Shown in pieces: positions 15,220 to 24,383 of a DNA stretch of 31,811 nt; within the stretch, counting starts at the first letter, position 1, and each line of letters starts with the position of its first letter. Location of the stretch: assembly GCA_964577615.1 (NCBI GenBank), contig CAZNZW010000036.1, forward strand, positions 1 through 31,811, written 5' to 3'. The DNA comes from QNYZ01 sp964577615 (lineage in GTDB: Bacteria > Desulfobacterota > Desulfobacteria > Desulfobacterales > QNYZ01). Both the position numbers and the translations under genes were made by a program. Under the pieces are notes generated by a model. The model worked only from the letters and a program-made list of their open reading frames with translations, did no database searches and was not told where the DNA came from.

Positions 15220-16632
15220 CTAAATATCGTAGTAGAGATGAAATTCATGGGGGTGCGGCCGCAGTTTGACCGGGTTGACTTCATTGTCGATTTTATAATC
15301 AATCCACATATCCAGCGCATCCTGGGTAAAGACATCTCCCTTGAGCAGGTAGTCGTGATCGTCTTTGAGGGCCTGCAGGGCTTCATCCAGGGAGCCCGGC
15401 GCAGACGGAATCTGTGCCAGTTCTTCCGGCGGCAGCCCGTAGATATCCTTATCCAGCGGATCGCCGGGGTCCATCTTGTTTTCAATACCGTCGAGCACCG
15501 CCATCAAAATAGCGGAAAACGCCAGATATCCGTTGCAGGACGGATCCGGGGTCCGGAATTCGATCCGCTTGGCCTTGGGGGATGTCGAGTACATGGGCAG
15601 CCGGACGGCCGCGCTGCGGTTCCGGCTCGAATAAGCCAGGTTCACCGGGGCCTCGAAGCCGGGGACCAGGCGTTTGTACGAATTGGTGGTCGGATTGCTG
15701 AATGCGCATAAAGACTTGCAATGGGCCAGAATCCCGCCGATGGCGTACAATGCCTCCTGGGATACCCCGGCATATTTATCACCGGCAAACAGGGGCTGGT
15801 CATCTTTCCAGATACTGATATGGGTATGCATCCCGGTACCATTATCCTCAAACAACGGTTTGGGCATGAAGGTGACGGTATGGCCATTCTGATAGGCCAC
15901 ATTTTTCAGCACGTATTTGAACCACATCAGCTGATCGGCCATCTGCAGCAACGGTTTAAAGCGCATATCGATCTCGGACTGACCGGCGGTGGCCACTTCA
16001 TGGTGCTGGGCCTCGATATCGATTCCCAGCGCCTCCAGCGTCAACACCATTTCCGATCGCAGATCCTGGAATTTATCCATGGGCGGTACCGGAAAATAAC
16101 CTTCCTTGTGACGGGGTTTATACCCGAGGTTGGGCGCTTCGTCCCGGCCGGTATTCCAGGCCCCTTCAACCGAATCGATCTGGTAGAAGGCGCCTTCCCG
16201 GCTCGATTCAAAACGGATGTCGTCGAAAATGAAAAACTCGGGTTCAGGGCCGATATAGGCCACATTGCCGATACCCGTGCTTTTCAGGTAGTTCTCGGCC
16301 TTGCGGGCAATATGACGCGGATCGCGCGAGTACGGCTCCCGGGTAATCGGGTCCACAATATTACCGATCACCACCAGGGTCGGGGTTTTGAAAAACGGGT
16401 CTATTTTTGCCGTGGCCGCATCGGGTACCACCAGCATGTCGCTGGCGTGAATCGGCTGCCAGCCGCGGATACTGGACCCGTCAAACCCGAATCCGTCCTC
16501 AAAGCTCGACGCATCCAGCTCGCCAATGGGTACGCTGAAATGCTGCCATACCCCCGGGAAATCGATAAACCGGAGATCAACGATTCTTACATCATTTTCC
16601 TTGGCCAGTTTGATTACATCCGCCGGTGTCAT
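15220..16632 (-). CDS. glnA: Glutamine synthetase type I
   Basis: Type I glutamine synthetase of 470 aa, which makes glutamine from glutamate, ammonia and ATP in the cytoplasm as a dodecamer. Visible family features are DGSSIRGW near the N-terminus, EPEFFIFD, the HHEVATAGQSE stretch, GTGMHTHISIWK and RSAAVRLP. The adenylylation-loop Tyr is present in DIYGLPPEE near residue 398, so regulation by GlnE-type adenylylation is possible. I chose the ATG at 16632, nine bases after GGAGG. An ATG three codons upstream abuts that GGAGG directly and is unlikely. It is the last gene of glnD-amt-glnK-glnA. Confidence 0.97.
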   Translation of the reverse strand: MTPADVIKLAKENDVRIVDLRFIDFPGVWQHFSVPIGELDASSFEDGFGFDGSSIRGWQPIHASDMLVVPDAATAKIDPFFKTPTLVVIGNIVDPITREPYSRDPRHIARKAENYLKSTGIGNVAYIGPEPEFFIFDDIRFESSREGAFYQIDSVEGAWNTGRDEAPNLGYKPRHKEGYFPVPPMDKFQDLRSEMVLTLEALGIDIEAQHHEVATAGQSEIDMRFKPLLQMADQLMWFKYVLKNVAYQNGHTVTFMPKPLFEDNGTGMHTHISIWKDDQPLFAGDKYAGVSQEALYAIGGILAHCKSLCAFSNPTTNSYKRLVPGFEAPVNLAYSSRNRSAAVRLPMYSTSPKAKRIEFRTPDPSCNGYLAFSAILMAVLDGIENKMDPGDPLDKDIYGLPPEELAQIPSAPGSLDEALQALKDDHDYLLKGDVFTQDALDMWIDYKIDNEVNPVKLRPHPHEFHLYYDI

Positions 16633-16690
16633 AAGTAACATCCTCCTTTTGGTTGAGAGTAAAAACGCACGTTGTTTATCGAATGTCGAT

Positions 16691-16714
16691 CCGGAACGGG
16701 TTTTCCCGTTCCGG
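16691..16714. other. Perfect hairpin between glnK and glnA
   Basis: CCGGAACGGG and its complement form a perfect 10-bp stem with a 4-base loop, midway in the 140-base gap between glnK and glnA. No T tract follows on the minus strand. It may act as an attenuator or a processing and stabilising element that sets the glnA level relative to the genes upstream. Confidence 0.55.
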
Positions 16715-16772
16715 AGAGTTTGAATCTTCCGGCCGATGCGAAAGGATACGCGCCCGTTGTCTTCGCTGCCAT

Positions 16773-17111
16773 TCAGATGGCATCTTCGCCCCGGTCGCCG
16801 GTTCTGACGCGAACGGCCTGTTCGACATCAAACACAAAAATTTTGCCGTCCCCGAGCTTTCCGGTTTTGGCCGCTTCCTCAATTTTTTCGATCACTGTTT
16901 CCAGTACATCATCGCTGACCACCACCTCGATTTTTACCTTGGGTATAAAATCGACCACATATTCGGCGCCGCGATAAATTTCCGTATGGCCTTTCTGGCG
17001 GCCATGGCCCTTGACTTCGGAAATCGTCATCCCCTGGATATTGACTTCGCTCAGTGCTTCTTTGACATCATCAAGCTTAAACGGCTTGATGATCGCTTCA
17101 ATCTTCTTCAT
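16773..17111 (-). CDS. glnK: PII nitrogen signal protein (GlnB/GlnK)
   Basis: PII protein of 112 aa, the standard length. The T loop GHTEIYRGAEY contains Tyr51, the uridylylation site, and the C-terminal nucleotide region VRVRTGDRGEDAI is intact. PII proteins sense 2-oxoglutarate, ATP and ADP; when unmodified they block the ammonium channel. Its place directly after amt marks it as the GlnK type, and the GlnD enzyme that modifies Tyr51 is encoded two genes upstream. The start has GGAGG eight or nine bases upstream. Confidence 0.96.
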   Translation of the reverse strand: MKKIEAIIKPFKLDDVKEALSEVNIQGMTISEVKGHGRQKGHTEIYRGAEYVVDFIPKVKIEVVVSDDVLETVIEKIEEAAKTGKLGDGKIFVFDVEQAVRVRTGDRGEDAI

Positions 17112-17146
17112 TTACCCTTTCCTCCGTAATCCGTCAGCTGTCTCAA

Positions 17147-18454
17147 TTAAGAAATTTCAAATGCCCGCTCTCCGTGAATCGCACTGTCCAGGCCTTCAAC
17201 CTCATCTTCGGCCGACACCCGGATACCGTGGGTCAGCCATCGGGTGACCCACAAAACACCCAGTGTACCGACAGCGGTAAAAAGAGCGGTAGCCACAATG
17301 GACACAAATTGTATCCAAAGTTGGCGCGGATTACCATAGAAAAGTCCGGCGGCGCCTTCGGTGATGGCCGGATCGGCAAAAAGGCCGGTGGCCAGGGCAC
17401 CCCAGATGCCGCACATCCCGTGGACGCCGAAAACATCCAGGGAATCATCATAGCCAAGTTTCCGTTTGAGCAGGGTCACCCCGTAGAAACCGATCACGCC
17501 GGCGCATGTTCCGATGATCAGCGCTCCGGACAGGTTGACGAATCCGGCAGCCGGGGTGATGGCAACCAGCCCGGCGACAGCCCCGGATGCGATGCCCAGA
17601 ACGGTCGGCTTCCGATTCACCTGCCATTCAACAAGCATCCAGGTCAACGCGCCTGCAGCAGCGGATGTATTGGTCACCAGAAACGCCGACCCGGCAACCG
17701 GGCCGGCCGCCAATGCACTGCCCGCATTAAATCCGAACCAGCCGAACCATAACAGCCCGGCGCCCAGGGCAGTGAGGACCACGCTGGAGGGAAACATCGC
17801 TTCTTTGCCGTACCCGATCCGTCTGCCCAGCATCAGACAAAGCACCAGGCCGCCCACGCCCGCGTTGATGTGCACCACATTGCCGCCGGCAAAATCAAGG
17901 GCGCCAAGCGTCATCATCCACCCGCCGCCCCAGGCCCAGTGGGCAATGGGGCAGTAAATCACCGTCACCCACAAACCGGTAAAAATAATCCAGGCGGAAA
18001 ATTTCATCCGGTCGACGATGGACCCGAGCACCAGGGCCGCCGCAATGGCGGCAAAGGTCATCTGAAAAAGGGCAAACACGCTGGTGGGAATCGTACCGGT
18101 GAGGGATTTAACACCGATACCGGCCATAAAAAGATGGTCGAGTCCGCCAATCATCCCGCCCTGATCCGGTCCGAAGGCAAGGGTATATCCCCAGGCCACC
18201 CAGATCACACTGCCCAGGCAATAGGCCACAAAGGTCATGGCGATGGTATTAAGCAGATTCTTATTTCTCGACATGCCGCCGTAAAAAAGCGCCAGTCCGG
18301 CGGGCGTCATCATCATGACCAGGGCGGTGGCGACAATCATCCAGGCCGTATCTCCGGAATCGAGATGTGTCCCGCCGGCAAAGGCCGCAGAATCCGGCAA
18401 CAGCGCCACGGTCGTGGTGATCAGGATCCGGATGGTTTTTGTACCGCGCTTCAT
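17147..18454 (-). CDS. amt: Ammonium transporter
   Basis: Amt/Rh-family channel of 435 aa with an N-terminal signal peptide (cut likely after AFA near residue 26) and 11 membrane segments, giving an outside N-terminus after processing. The pore twin histidines are in DFAGGNVVHIN and FGVHGMCGIWG. The phenylalanine/tryptophan gate region lies near WVAWGYTLAFGP. It moves ammonium into the cell and is gated by GlnK. The gene forms an ATGA overlap with glnD, and GGGGAGG precedes its ATG. Confidence 0.96.
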   Translation of the reverse strand: MKRGTKTIRILITTTVALLPDSAAFAGGTHLDSGDTAWMIVATALVMMMTPAGLALFYGGMSRNKNLLNTIAMTFVAYCLGSVIWVAWGYTLAFGPDQGGMIGGLDHLFMAGIGVKSLTGTIPTSVFALFQMTFAAIAAALVLGSIVDRMKFSAWIIFTGLWVTVIYCPIAHWAWGGGWMMTLGALDFAGGNVVHINAGVGGLVLCLMLGRRIGYGKEAMFPSSVVLTALGAGLLWFGWFGFNAGSALAAGPVAGSAFLVTNTSAAAGALTWMLVEWQVNRKPTVLGIASGAVAGLVAITPAAGFVNLSGALIIGTCAGVIGFYGVTLLKRKLGYDDSLDVFGVHGMCGIWGALATGLFADPAITEGAAGLFYGNPRQLWIQFVSIVATALFTAVGTLGVLWVTRWLTHGIRVSAEDEVEGLDSAIHGERAFEIS

Positions 18455-21126
18455 TCTACCTCCCCGCGCTTTCCATTGGATGGGCCGGCCGATGGACCAC
18501 CGCCGGCCGCCGTGATTGCCCGGAGAACAGCCTGCCTGATTGCCGTCTGTGCCCGGGACGAATTGATCTTGTTACCATCAAAATCTCGCACGTAAAAAAC
18601 GTCGACCACCTGATCGACATGGGTGGCGATCTTGGCAATCCAGATATCCAGCCCCGACCGGTAGAGGGCGTCGGTAACCGTAAATAAAAGGCCGGGAAAA
18701 TCATCGGCATAGATTTCGACGATGGTAAAAAAACTGGCATTTTCATTGTCGATCACCACCCGCGGCGACGGGCCGTCTCCAGGGACGCGGGCCGTGCGGT
18801 AGGCCGCCAGTTTTTTCTGCAGCACAGCGGGCAGATCCAGCTGACCCGTCAACGTGGCATTCAGATCACGGCCGGTTTTTTCCCACTGCTTTTCCTCATA
18901 AACCCGATCCGGCGGCGCGGTGACCTCGAAAATATCCAGGGCGATCCCGTTGTGCCACGTGTACACCTGCGCGTTTAAAATATTGATCCGGTTAAGGGTC
19001 AGCACGCCGGCAATTTTTGAAAAAAGTCCGTGACTGTCCGGCGTGCAGATCGTCAGGGTACGCGTATTGTCGGTGGCTGCGGGTGCAATGGTCCAGACAT
19101 GCGACTTTTTTTTCAACGCACGGAACATGTCGATATGCGCCGATATCGCCTCGGCCGGGACGTAGTAGAGATAGCGGGGCGACAATTCCTTAAAAACCGA
19201 TTCTATCGCGCCCCGGTCCCGGCCCGGCCCGGCAGATGACAATACCGCGGTTTTCTTTTTTTCCAGCATCCGAACCGCCTGGCCCGACGCCAGTTCTCCT
19301 TTTTCCAGGGTATTGGCGGTTTTCAGAAAAAGATCCTGCAGCAACACCGCTGTCCAGTCGTTCCACGCCTTGGGGCCGGTGGCCACCGAATCGGCCACGC
19401 TGAGCAGGTAAAGCATTTTCAGCCGTTCGAGGTTTTTGACATGCCGGGCACAGAAAATGGCCGTTTCCTCGTCCTGAATGTCCCGGCGAAGCGCCGTATG
19501 AATCAGAAAAAGATGTTCACGGATCAAAAAGCAGACGGTTTCAACGGCCGCCGGACGCATCCCCATTTGCAAAAGCCGTTTTTCGGCCACAACGGCGCCT
19601 TTTTCCGCATGGCGGCCCTCCGGATTGCCCTTGGCAATATCGTGAAGCAAAGCGGCCCAGCAAAGCAGTTTCTTGTGGGATACTTCTTTGTAAAGATCCG
19701 CGCACAGCTGGCAGCCGGTAACGTCTTCCGGCGTTCCCAGGCTCCGCAGCGCCCGGACCACCCGCAGGGAGTGCCGGTCGACAGGGTAGATATGGTACGC
19801 ATTGTAAAGAATGCGGTTATGAATATTTTCAAACTCTGGGATGAACCGCATCAGCAGCCCGGTATCCACCATTTCGCTGAGGGCGTTGAACGTACCGGCC
19901 GGCGTGACCAGCACCCGTTCAAAGGCACGGATAACCGCCGGAGACTGCCGGAAATCTGCATCCACCAGATGGGCAAATTCCCGAACCAGACGTTTGGCTT
20001 CGGGCGTCAGGGGAATCCGGTGGCGGGCGCTTTCAAGAAAAATCCGCATGAGCCGTTCCGGATCGGCGACAATGTCTTCCGGCGTCCGGAAAGCCACCAT
20101 TCCCCGGTCGATGACCAGTCCGGGATCATCCAGGGAGCCCGCGCTCTTTCTAGACGACGGCGATCGCTTTGTCAGGTCGTTTTCATATAAAAACAGCTCG
20201 CCAAGGTATTTGAGCCGGGCCATCTGTCCGTGCAGTTCGCCGAGAAACATTTCCACCGGCTGCCGCCGGCCTTCCGACGGATATCCCATCGTCCGGGCCA
20301 GCATTTTCTGATGTTCGAAATAGAGCTGGTCGTTCTTGCGACCGGTAAGATCGTGCAGATGATTCCGAACCCGCCAGATAAACGCCAGGGCTGTTTCAAG
20401 GGAATCATACTCATCGTGGGACAGACAGCCATGATATTTGAGATCCCGGCGGGACCTCACCCCGGCCTGAATCCGGGTAATCCACCGCAGTGTGTGGTAA
20501 TCGCGCAGCCCCCCGTGGCCCTCCTTCAGGTTGGGCTGCAGCAGGTGCGCCGAATCGCCGAACCGGCGATGGCGTTCCCGATTGGATGTCACCAGCTGAT
20601 GGATGATTCTGTCGGCCTTTCCGGCCCAGACCTTATCCCGCAGCGCTGCTTCCAGTGCGGTAAAAAGCGGCGACATGCCACAGATAAACCGGGCATCAAG
20701 CATGGCGGTCAGGCTTTCCAGATCCGACCGGGCTTCATCGATACAGTCTCTGATTGACCGGGTCGCGTGCCCCACCTCGATGCCCATGTCCCACAGGGGA
20801 AACAGCATCTCTTCAACCAGTTTAACCGCGCTGGGCGGCACCCGTTTTTCAAACAGAAAAAGCAGATCGACATCGGAATGGATACACTGTTCCTGGCGGC
20901 CGTATCCCCCCAGGGCGACAATGGCACAGGGATTCCGGGTCGGCCCGAGCTCGAGCCCGACCGTACTGGCGGCGTAGCGGTCATGGAAATAGGCATCAAA
21001 CAGGCGGGTATGGGCCATCATGAAATCGGGGGCGCGGCCATCGGCAAAGGCCTGGATCAATTCCCGGCGCTGCTGCTGGAATGTCAGATTCCCCACCGGT
21101 TTGTTTTTATTCACCGTCTGGCTCAT
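18451..21126 (-). CDS. glnD: [Protein-PII] uridylyltransferase/uridylyl-removing enzyme
   Basis: Bifunctional sensor of glutamine, 891 aa, the usual size. The nucleotidyltransferase domain carries GGYGRQEQ near residue 73 and SDVDLL near 84. An HD domain for uridylyl removal is seen at LLHDIAKGNPEGRH near 490, and two C-terminal ACT domains begin near 685 (TLTICTPDSHGLFSKIAGVL) and 790 (EIYADDFPGLLFTVTDALY). GlnD adds UMP to PII when glutamine is low and removes it when glutamine is high. I took the ATG at 21126; a TTG 18 codons upstream overlaps the candidate promoter. Placement of glnD first in an operon with amt-glnK-glnA makes this a self-contained nitrogen module. Confidence 0.95.
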   Translation of the reverse strand: MSQTVNKNKPVGNLTFQQQRRELIQAFADGRAPDFMMAHTRLFDAYFHDRYAASTVGLELGPTRNPCAIVALGGYGRQEQCIHSDVDLLFLFEKRVPPSAVKLVEEMLFPLWDMGIEVGHATRSIRDCIDEARSDLESLTAMLDARFICGMSPLFTALEAALRDKVWAGKADRIIHQLVTSNRERHRRFGDSAHLLQPNLKEGHGGLRDYHTLRWITRIQAGVRSRRDLKYHGCLSHDEYDSLETALAFIWRVRNHLHDLTGRKNDQLYFEHQKMLARTMGYPSEGRRQPVEMFLGELHGQMARLKYLGELFLYENDLTKRSPSSRKSAGSLDDPGLVIDRGMVAFRTPEDIVADPERLMRIFLESARHRIPLTPEAKRLVREFAHLVDADFRQSPAVIRAFERVLVTPAGTFNALSEMVDTGLLMRFIPEFENIHNRILYNAYHIYPVDRHSLRVVRALRSLGTPEDVTGCQLCADLYKEVSHKKLLCWAALLHDIAKGNPEGRHAEKGAVVAEKRLLQMGMRPAAVETVCFLIREHLFLIHTALRRDIQDEETAIFCARHVKNLERLKMLYLLSVADSVATGPKAWNDWTAVLLQDLFLKTANTLEKGELASGQAVRMLEKKKTAVLSSAGPGRDRGAIESVFKELSPRYLYYVPAEAISAHIDMFRALKKKSHVWTIAPAATDNTRTLTICTPDSHGLFSKIAGVLTLNRINILNAQVYTWHNGIALDIFEVTAPPDRVYEEKQWEKTGRDLNATLTGQLDLPAVLQKKLAAYRTARVPGDGPSPRVVIDNENASFFTIVEIYADDFPGLLFTVTDALYRSGLDIWIAKIATHVDQVVDVFYVRDFDGNKINSSRAQTAIRQAVLRAITAAGGGPSAGPSNGKRGEVE

Positions 21127-21173
21127 CGTCTGCCTGCTGTTGGAGATGGCATGATACACATGCCGATCATATA

Positions 21174-21189
21174 TCCACAATCTGTGCCA
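21174..21189 (-). promoter_or_regulatory. Candidate sigma-54 promoter of glnD-amt-glnK-glnA
   Basis: The minus strand reads TGGCACAGATTGTGGA. The -24 part matches TGGCACR exactly, the spacing to the -12 element is correct, and the -12 element has TG at positions 13-14 but GG where GC is preferred. It would start transcription about 40 bases before the glnD ATG. Nitrogen genes are classic sigma-54 targets. The mismatch at -12 keeps this tentative. Confidence 0.45.
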
Positions 21190-21298
21190 TTTCCATACAA
21201 GTTACATTTTAAGCTGTTTATTTAATTAGATACGATAAAATACCATCATCCGGGCAGCGGTTTTATCTGTACATTTTTGTTATTTGTTATATCAAATA

Positions 21299-21312
21299 TT
21301 ACATATATGTAA
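21299..21312. promoter_or_regulatory. Palindrome in AT-rich divergent control region
   Basis: TTACATATATGTAA is a perfect 14-base palindrome in the very AT-rich stretch of about 21200-21360 between the divergent glnD and sulP genes. The gap 21127-21549 holds the candidate sigma-54 site, this AT-rich stretch, a small stem (CATCCCT with AGGGATG, 21367-21388), a second copy of CATCCCTCC at 21414-21424 or so, and the sulP promoter. I see no gene in it. The palindrome could be an operator, and the AT-rich DNA a bend for an activator protein. Confidence 0.4.
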
Positions 21313-21455
21313 ATTTATCAATTATTTCTTTCTATACATAATTGTAATTATATAGTGCGCGCCAGACATCCCTCCGGCTGCAGGGATGATATAACCGGCC
21401 GGTTTGAAGCCGGGCCGCATCCCTCCCCGCCAAGGCAAGCGGACGCATTCGGCCA

Positions 21456-21484
21456 TTGACCTGAAACATATTTAAATCTATACT
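21456..21484 (+). promoter_or_regulatory. Sigma-70-type promoter of the SulP-Usp pair
   Basis: TTGACC (21456-21461) and TATACT (21479-21484) are separated by exactly 17 bases, a near-consensus promoter. Transcription would start near 21491, giving a leader of about 60 bases before the SulP ATG. Confidence 0.7.
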
Positions 21485-21549
21485 GATAGCCATCGTCAGA
21501 CCTGCACCGGCATTTATAATCAGATGACATGTCTTTGTGGAGACCGGAT

Positions 21550-23424
21550 ATGCATGTCCAAATGGATCATTTCACCCCGTTTGTCTCGTGGATGCGCCGC
21601 TACAACCGGCGCTTTTTCAAAGCCGACCTCTTTGCCGGGCTGACCGTGGCGGTTGTCGCCCTGCCCCAGTCCATGGCGTATGCGATGATTGCCGGACTGC
21701 CGGTCCAATACGGCCTGTACGCCTCAATCATTCCCACCATTATCGGCTGTTTGTGGGGCAGTTCGGCCCAGTTGATCACCGGTCCCACCACCACAGCCTC
21801 CCTGGTGGTATTCAGCGCCCTGAGCGTTATTGCCGCGCCGGGCAGCGGCACGTATATCGAGCTGGCCTTTTTCCTGGCGGCCATGGCCGGAACAATCCGG
21901 CTGGCCCTGGGCGCTGCGCGTCTCGGCGTCCTGCTCAACTTTGTTTCCCACTCGGTACTGCTCGGATTTACTTCCGGCGCTGCCGTGCTCATCGCTTTTA
22001 AACAGCTTCCCGGCCTGCTCGGCGTCAGCATCGCCAAAAGCATCAATTTTCACACATTCATGATCGACCTGTTCATGCATCTGCATAAACTGCACTGGAT
22101 TACCTGTCTACTTGGCATGTTGACCATCGCGATTATCCTGGTCACGAAACGCTATCGGCCCAACTGGCCCGGCACGCTGATTGCCATGATCGTGGTCGGG
22201 TCCATTGTCGCGTCACTTAAGCTCGACCAGCACCACGTGCGCGTGGTTGGCGCCATCCCCTCCGATCTGCCGCCGTTCCACCTGCCCGACCTGAGCACGC
22301 TCAAGTATCTCGGCCAGCTGGCGCCGGCGGCACTGGCCATCGCGATTCTGGGATTGATGGAAGCGATTTCCATCGCTCAGACCATTGCCGATCAGACCCG
22401 CCAGCGCCTGAATATCAACCGCGAATTCATCGGACAGGGTCTCGCCAACCTGAGCGCCTCGGTTTTCAGCGGGTACCCCTGCAGCGGGTCGTTTACCCGC
22501 TCGGCCGTCAACTTCCGGTCCGGCGCCAAAACCCCCATGAGCGGCATCATCTCAGGCATCGCCGTGGCCCTGACCGTGGTGCTGGCCGGCCCGCTGGCGG
22601 CCAAGCTGCCCCAGTCCGCCCTGGCAGGCGTACTCATCGTCGTGGCCTATCAACTGATCCGCATCGACGACATCAAACGGACTCTGAAAGCCACCCGGTC
22701 GGACGCCGCCGTGATGATTGTCACCTTTTTAATGACCGTCTTTGTCAACATCTCCTTTTCGATCTACGTCGGTGTCATGCTTTCCATCGGTCTCTATCTG
22801 GCCAAGACATCCCACCCCCGGATCTACTCGATGATCCCGGATCCAAAAACCGGAAAAATGGTCGGCAATACCCAGGGGCACGCCTGTTGCCAGATGGAGA
22901 TTGTTCAGATTGAAGGGTCCGTTTTTTTCGGCGCCGCCACTTACGTGCTCGAAGATTTTCAACATCGACTGCGGCAGCATCCCGAGGAAACCCATCTGCT
23001 CATCCGCATGCACCACGTCAATATTATTGACACCAGCGGCATCCATACACTGGAAGTCATTCTGGAAGACATCCGCCTGCGGGGTGGAGACCTTTATTTC
23101 TCCGGCGTTAATCATCGCGTCTTTGATGTGTTTAAAAACTCCGGCATGCTCAAAGACCTGGGGCACAACCACATATTCACCTCAACGGGAAACGCGATCC
23201 GCCAGGCCATGGTCAATTCATTCTGCCCGGAAACCTGTGCCGCCTGCAATGAAGTTATTTTTCAGGAATGCCCCGATCTTAAATCCGGCAACTGGGAAAT
23301 TTTCGGAACCGGGGTGAAGCCAAGGCTTTGCCGCCTGCCTCGCCCGGAAACAACATCCGAAGCGAATAACGTCTGCACCCTTGACCCGGAAGACACCCAC
23401 CCATCAACAGGGAATATTAAATAA
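21550..23424 (+). CDS. SulP-family anion transporter with STAS domain and Cys-rich tail
   Basis: Inner-membrane transporter of 624 aa. The SulP signature PQSMAYAMIAGLPVQYGLY is near residue 38, about 12 membrane segments run to roughly residue 420, and a cytoplasmic STAS domain spans about 450-555 (GSVFFGAATYVLEDF, DTSGIHTLEVIL). SulP proteins carry sulfate, bicarbonate or other anions with sodium or protons. The last 65 residues are unusual, with a cluster CPETCAACNEVIFQEC from about residue 559 and a further Cys in RLCRLP, suggesting metal binding or redox control. I chose the ATG at 21550, seven bases after GGAG; an ATG seven codons upstream has a poorer site. The stop overlaps the start of the next gene by one base (TAATG). 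Confidence 0.9.
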   Translation: MHVQMDHFTPFVSWMRRYNRRFFKADLFAGLTVAVVALPQSMAYAMIAGLPVQYGLYASIIPTIIGCLWGSSAQLITGPTTTASLVVFSALSVIAAPGSGTYIELAFFLAAMAGTIRLALGAARLGVLLNFVSHSVLLGFTSGAAVLIAFKQLPGLLGVSIAKSINFHTFMIDLFMHLHKLHWITCLLGMLTIAIILVTKRYRPNWPGTLIAMIVVGSIVASLKLDQHHVRVVGAIPSDLPPFHLPDLSTLKYLGQLAPAALAIAILGLMEAISIAQTIADQTRQRLNINREFIGQGLANLSASVFSGYPCSGSFTRSAVNFRSGAKTPMSGIISGIAVALTVVLAGPLAAKLPQSALAGVLIVVAYQLIRIDDIKRTLKATRSDAAVMIVTFLMTVFVNISFSIYVGVMLSIGLYLAKTSHPRIYSMIPDPKTGKMVGNTQGHACCQMEIVQIEGSVFFGAATYVLEDFQHRLRQHPEETHLLIRMHHVNIIDTSGIHTLEVILEDIRLRGGDLYFSGVNHRVFDVFKNSGMLKDLGHNHIFTSTGNAIRQAMVNSFCPETCAACNEVIFQECPDLKSGNWEIFGTGVKPRLCRLPRPETTSEANNVCTLDPEDTHPSTGNIK

Positions 23425-24383
23425 TGATGAAAATATTAATCTACAGCAACGGTCGTCCGGCATCGGTTAAAGCGCTGCAATTTGCCGCCCGCCTGGCACG
23501 CCCGCTTCATGCCGAGCTGGCCGTAATAACGATCCGATCGGAAACCCACGCCATCGAACCCTCGCCGCCCCTCGGCTGCCTGACCACCTTGTCCGATGCC
23601 TCTCAACTGCCTCCGGGCCTCCAGGTATTGGCCCATGCCCGAAACGTACTGGCTGACGAAGGCCTGCTGGACAGCAACGACAGCGTTCAGATCCGCACGA
23701 CCGCACACGGATCGATGTTTACCTGCCAGACCACTGACGGCCGACGTATTCCGTTCCACGTCTGTTTCGGCCACATGGTTGAAACGATCAACCACGAGAT
23801 CGACCGCCACCATTACGACCTGCTGGTCGTCGCCCCGCCCCGCCGGGGCCGCCTGGGGAAAATGATGCTGGGCGATACAACCCGAAAACTGATCCTGAAC
23901 GTACACACCTCGGTTCTGATTGTCCGCAATGGCCAGGCCGACCACCGTTTTATCGTCTGTGCCGACGGCTCCGTCGCGGCCAAGCGCCAGTTCCCCATGC
24001 TCAAACATCTCCTGCCGGCCATTCCGCCGCCACTGGAATTTGCTTTCGTGCAGACCCCGACCGCCGACGAAGCCACCCTGAAAACAGCCACGCACTGTCT
24101 GCACGATGCCGAGCAATGGGCCTCCGGCTGCGACAAAGCGGTAAAAATCCACCACCTGCAGGGAGACAACCCGGCCAAAGTAATCGCCACCCTGGCCGGA
24201 GACGATGCGGTCATCATCGTGGGCGGCAGCCTGCGTCACGACCTATACCGACGGCTGCGGGGCAGCCTGGCGATCCAGCTTCTTGCCAGAACCAACGCCA
24301 GCACCCTGGTCGTTAAATCCCTGCCCGAAGACTACCCCGGCGATTATCAGGACGCCGATTCCTGCCACGAAATATTTTCCTGA
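23424..24383 (+). CDS. Universal stress protein (tandem UspA-like domains)
   Basis: Soluble protein of 319 aa, about twice the length of a single UspA domain. The first domain starts with ILIYSNGRPASVKALQFAA and ends with YDLLVVAPP, MMLGDTTRKLIL and TSVLIVRNG. The second starts with RFIVCADGSVAAKRQFPML and ends with DAVIIVGGS, RLRGSLAIQLL and ASTLVVKS. The glycine-rich ATP loop is only partly conserved in both. It is translationally coupled to the SulP gene. SulP-Usp pairing is common and suggests the stress protein controls the transporter; this role is inference. The 153 bases after it, up to the convergent LysR gene, show no clear terminator. Confidence 0.88.
   Translation: MMKILIYSNGRPASVKALQFAARLARPLHAELAVITIRSETHAIEPSPPLGCLTTLSDASQLPPGLQVLAHARNVLADEGLLDSNDSVQIRTTAHGSMFTCQTTDGRRIPFHVCFGHMVETINHEIDRHHYDLLVVAPPRRGRLGKMMLGDTTRKLILNVHTSVLIVRNGQADHRFIVCADGSVAAKRQFPMLKHLLPAIPPPLEFAFVQTPTADEATLKTATHCLHDAEQWASGCDKAVKIHHLQGDNPAKVIATLAGDDAVIIVGGSLRHDLYRRLRGSLAIQLLARTNASTLVVKSLPEDYPGDYQDADSCHEIFS

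Noticed and set aside
21361..21455. Riboswitch upstream of the SulP gene, suggested by small stems and the repeated CATCCCTCC
   Set aside because: The near-consensus promoter lies downstream of these elements, so they would not be in the leader RNA, and no known riboswitch core is recognisable.
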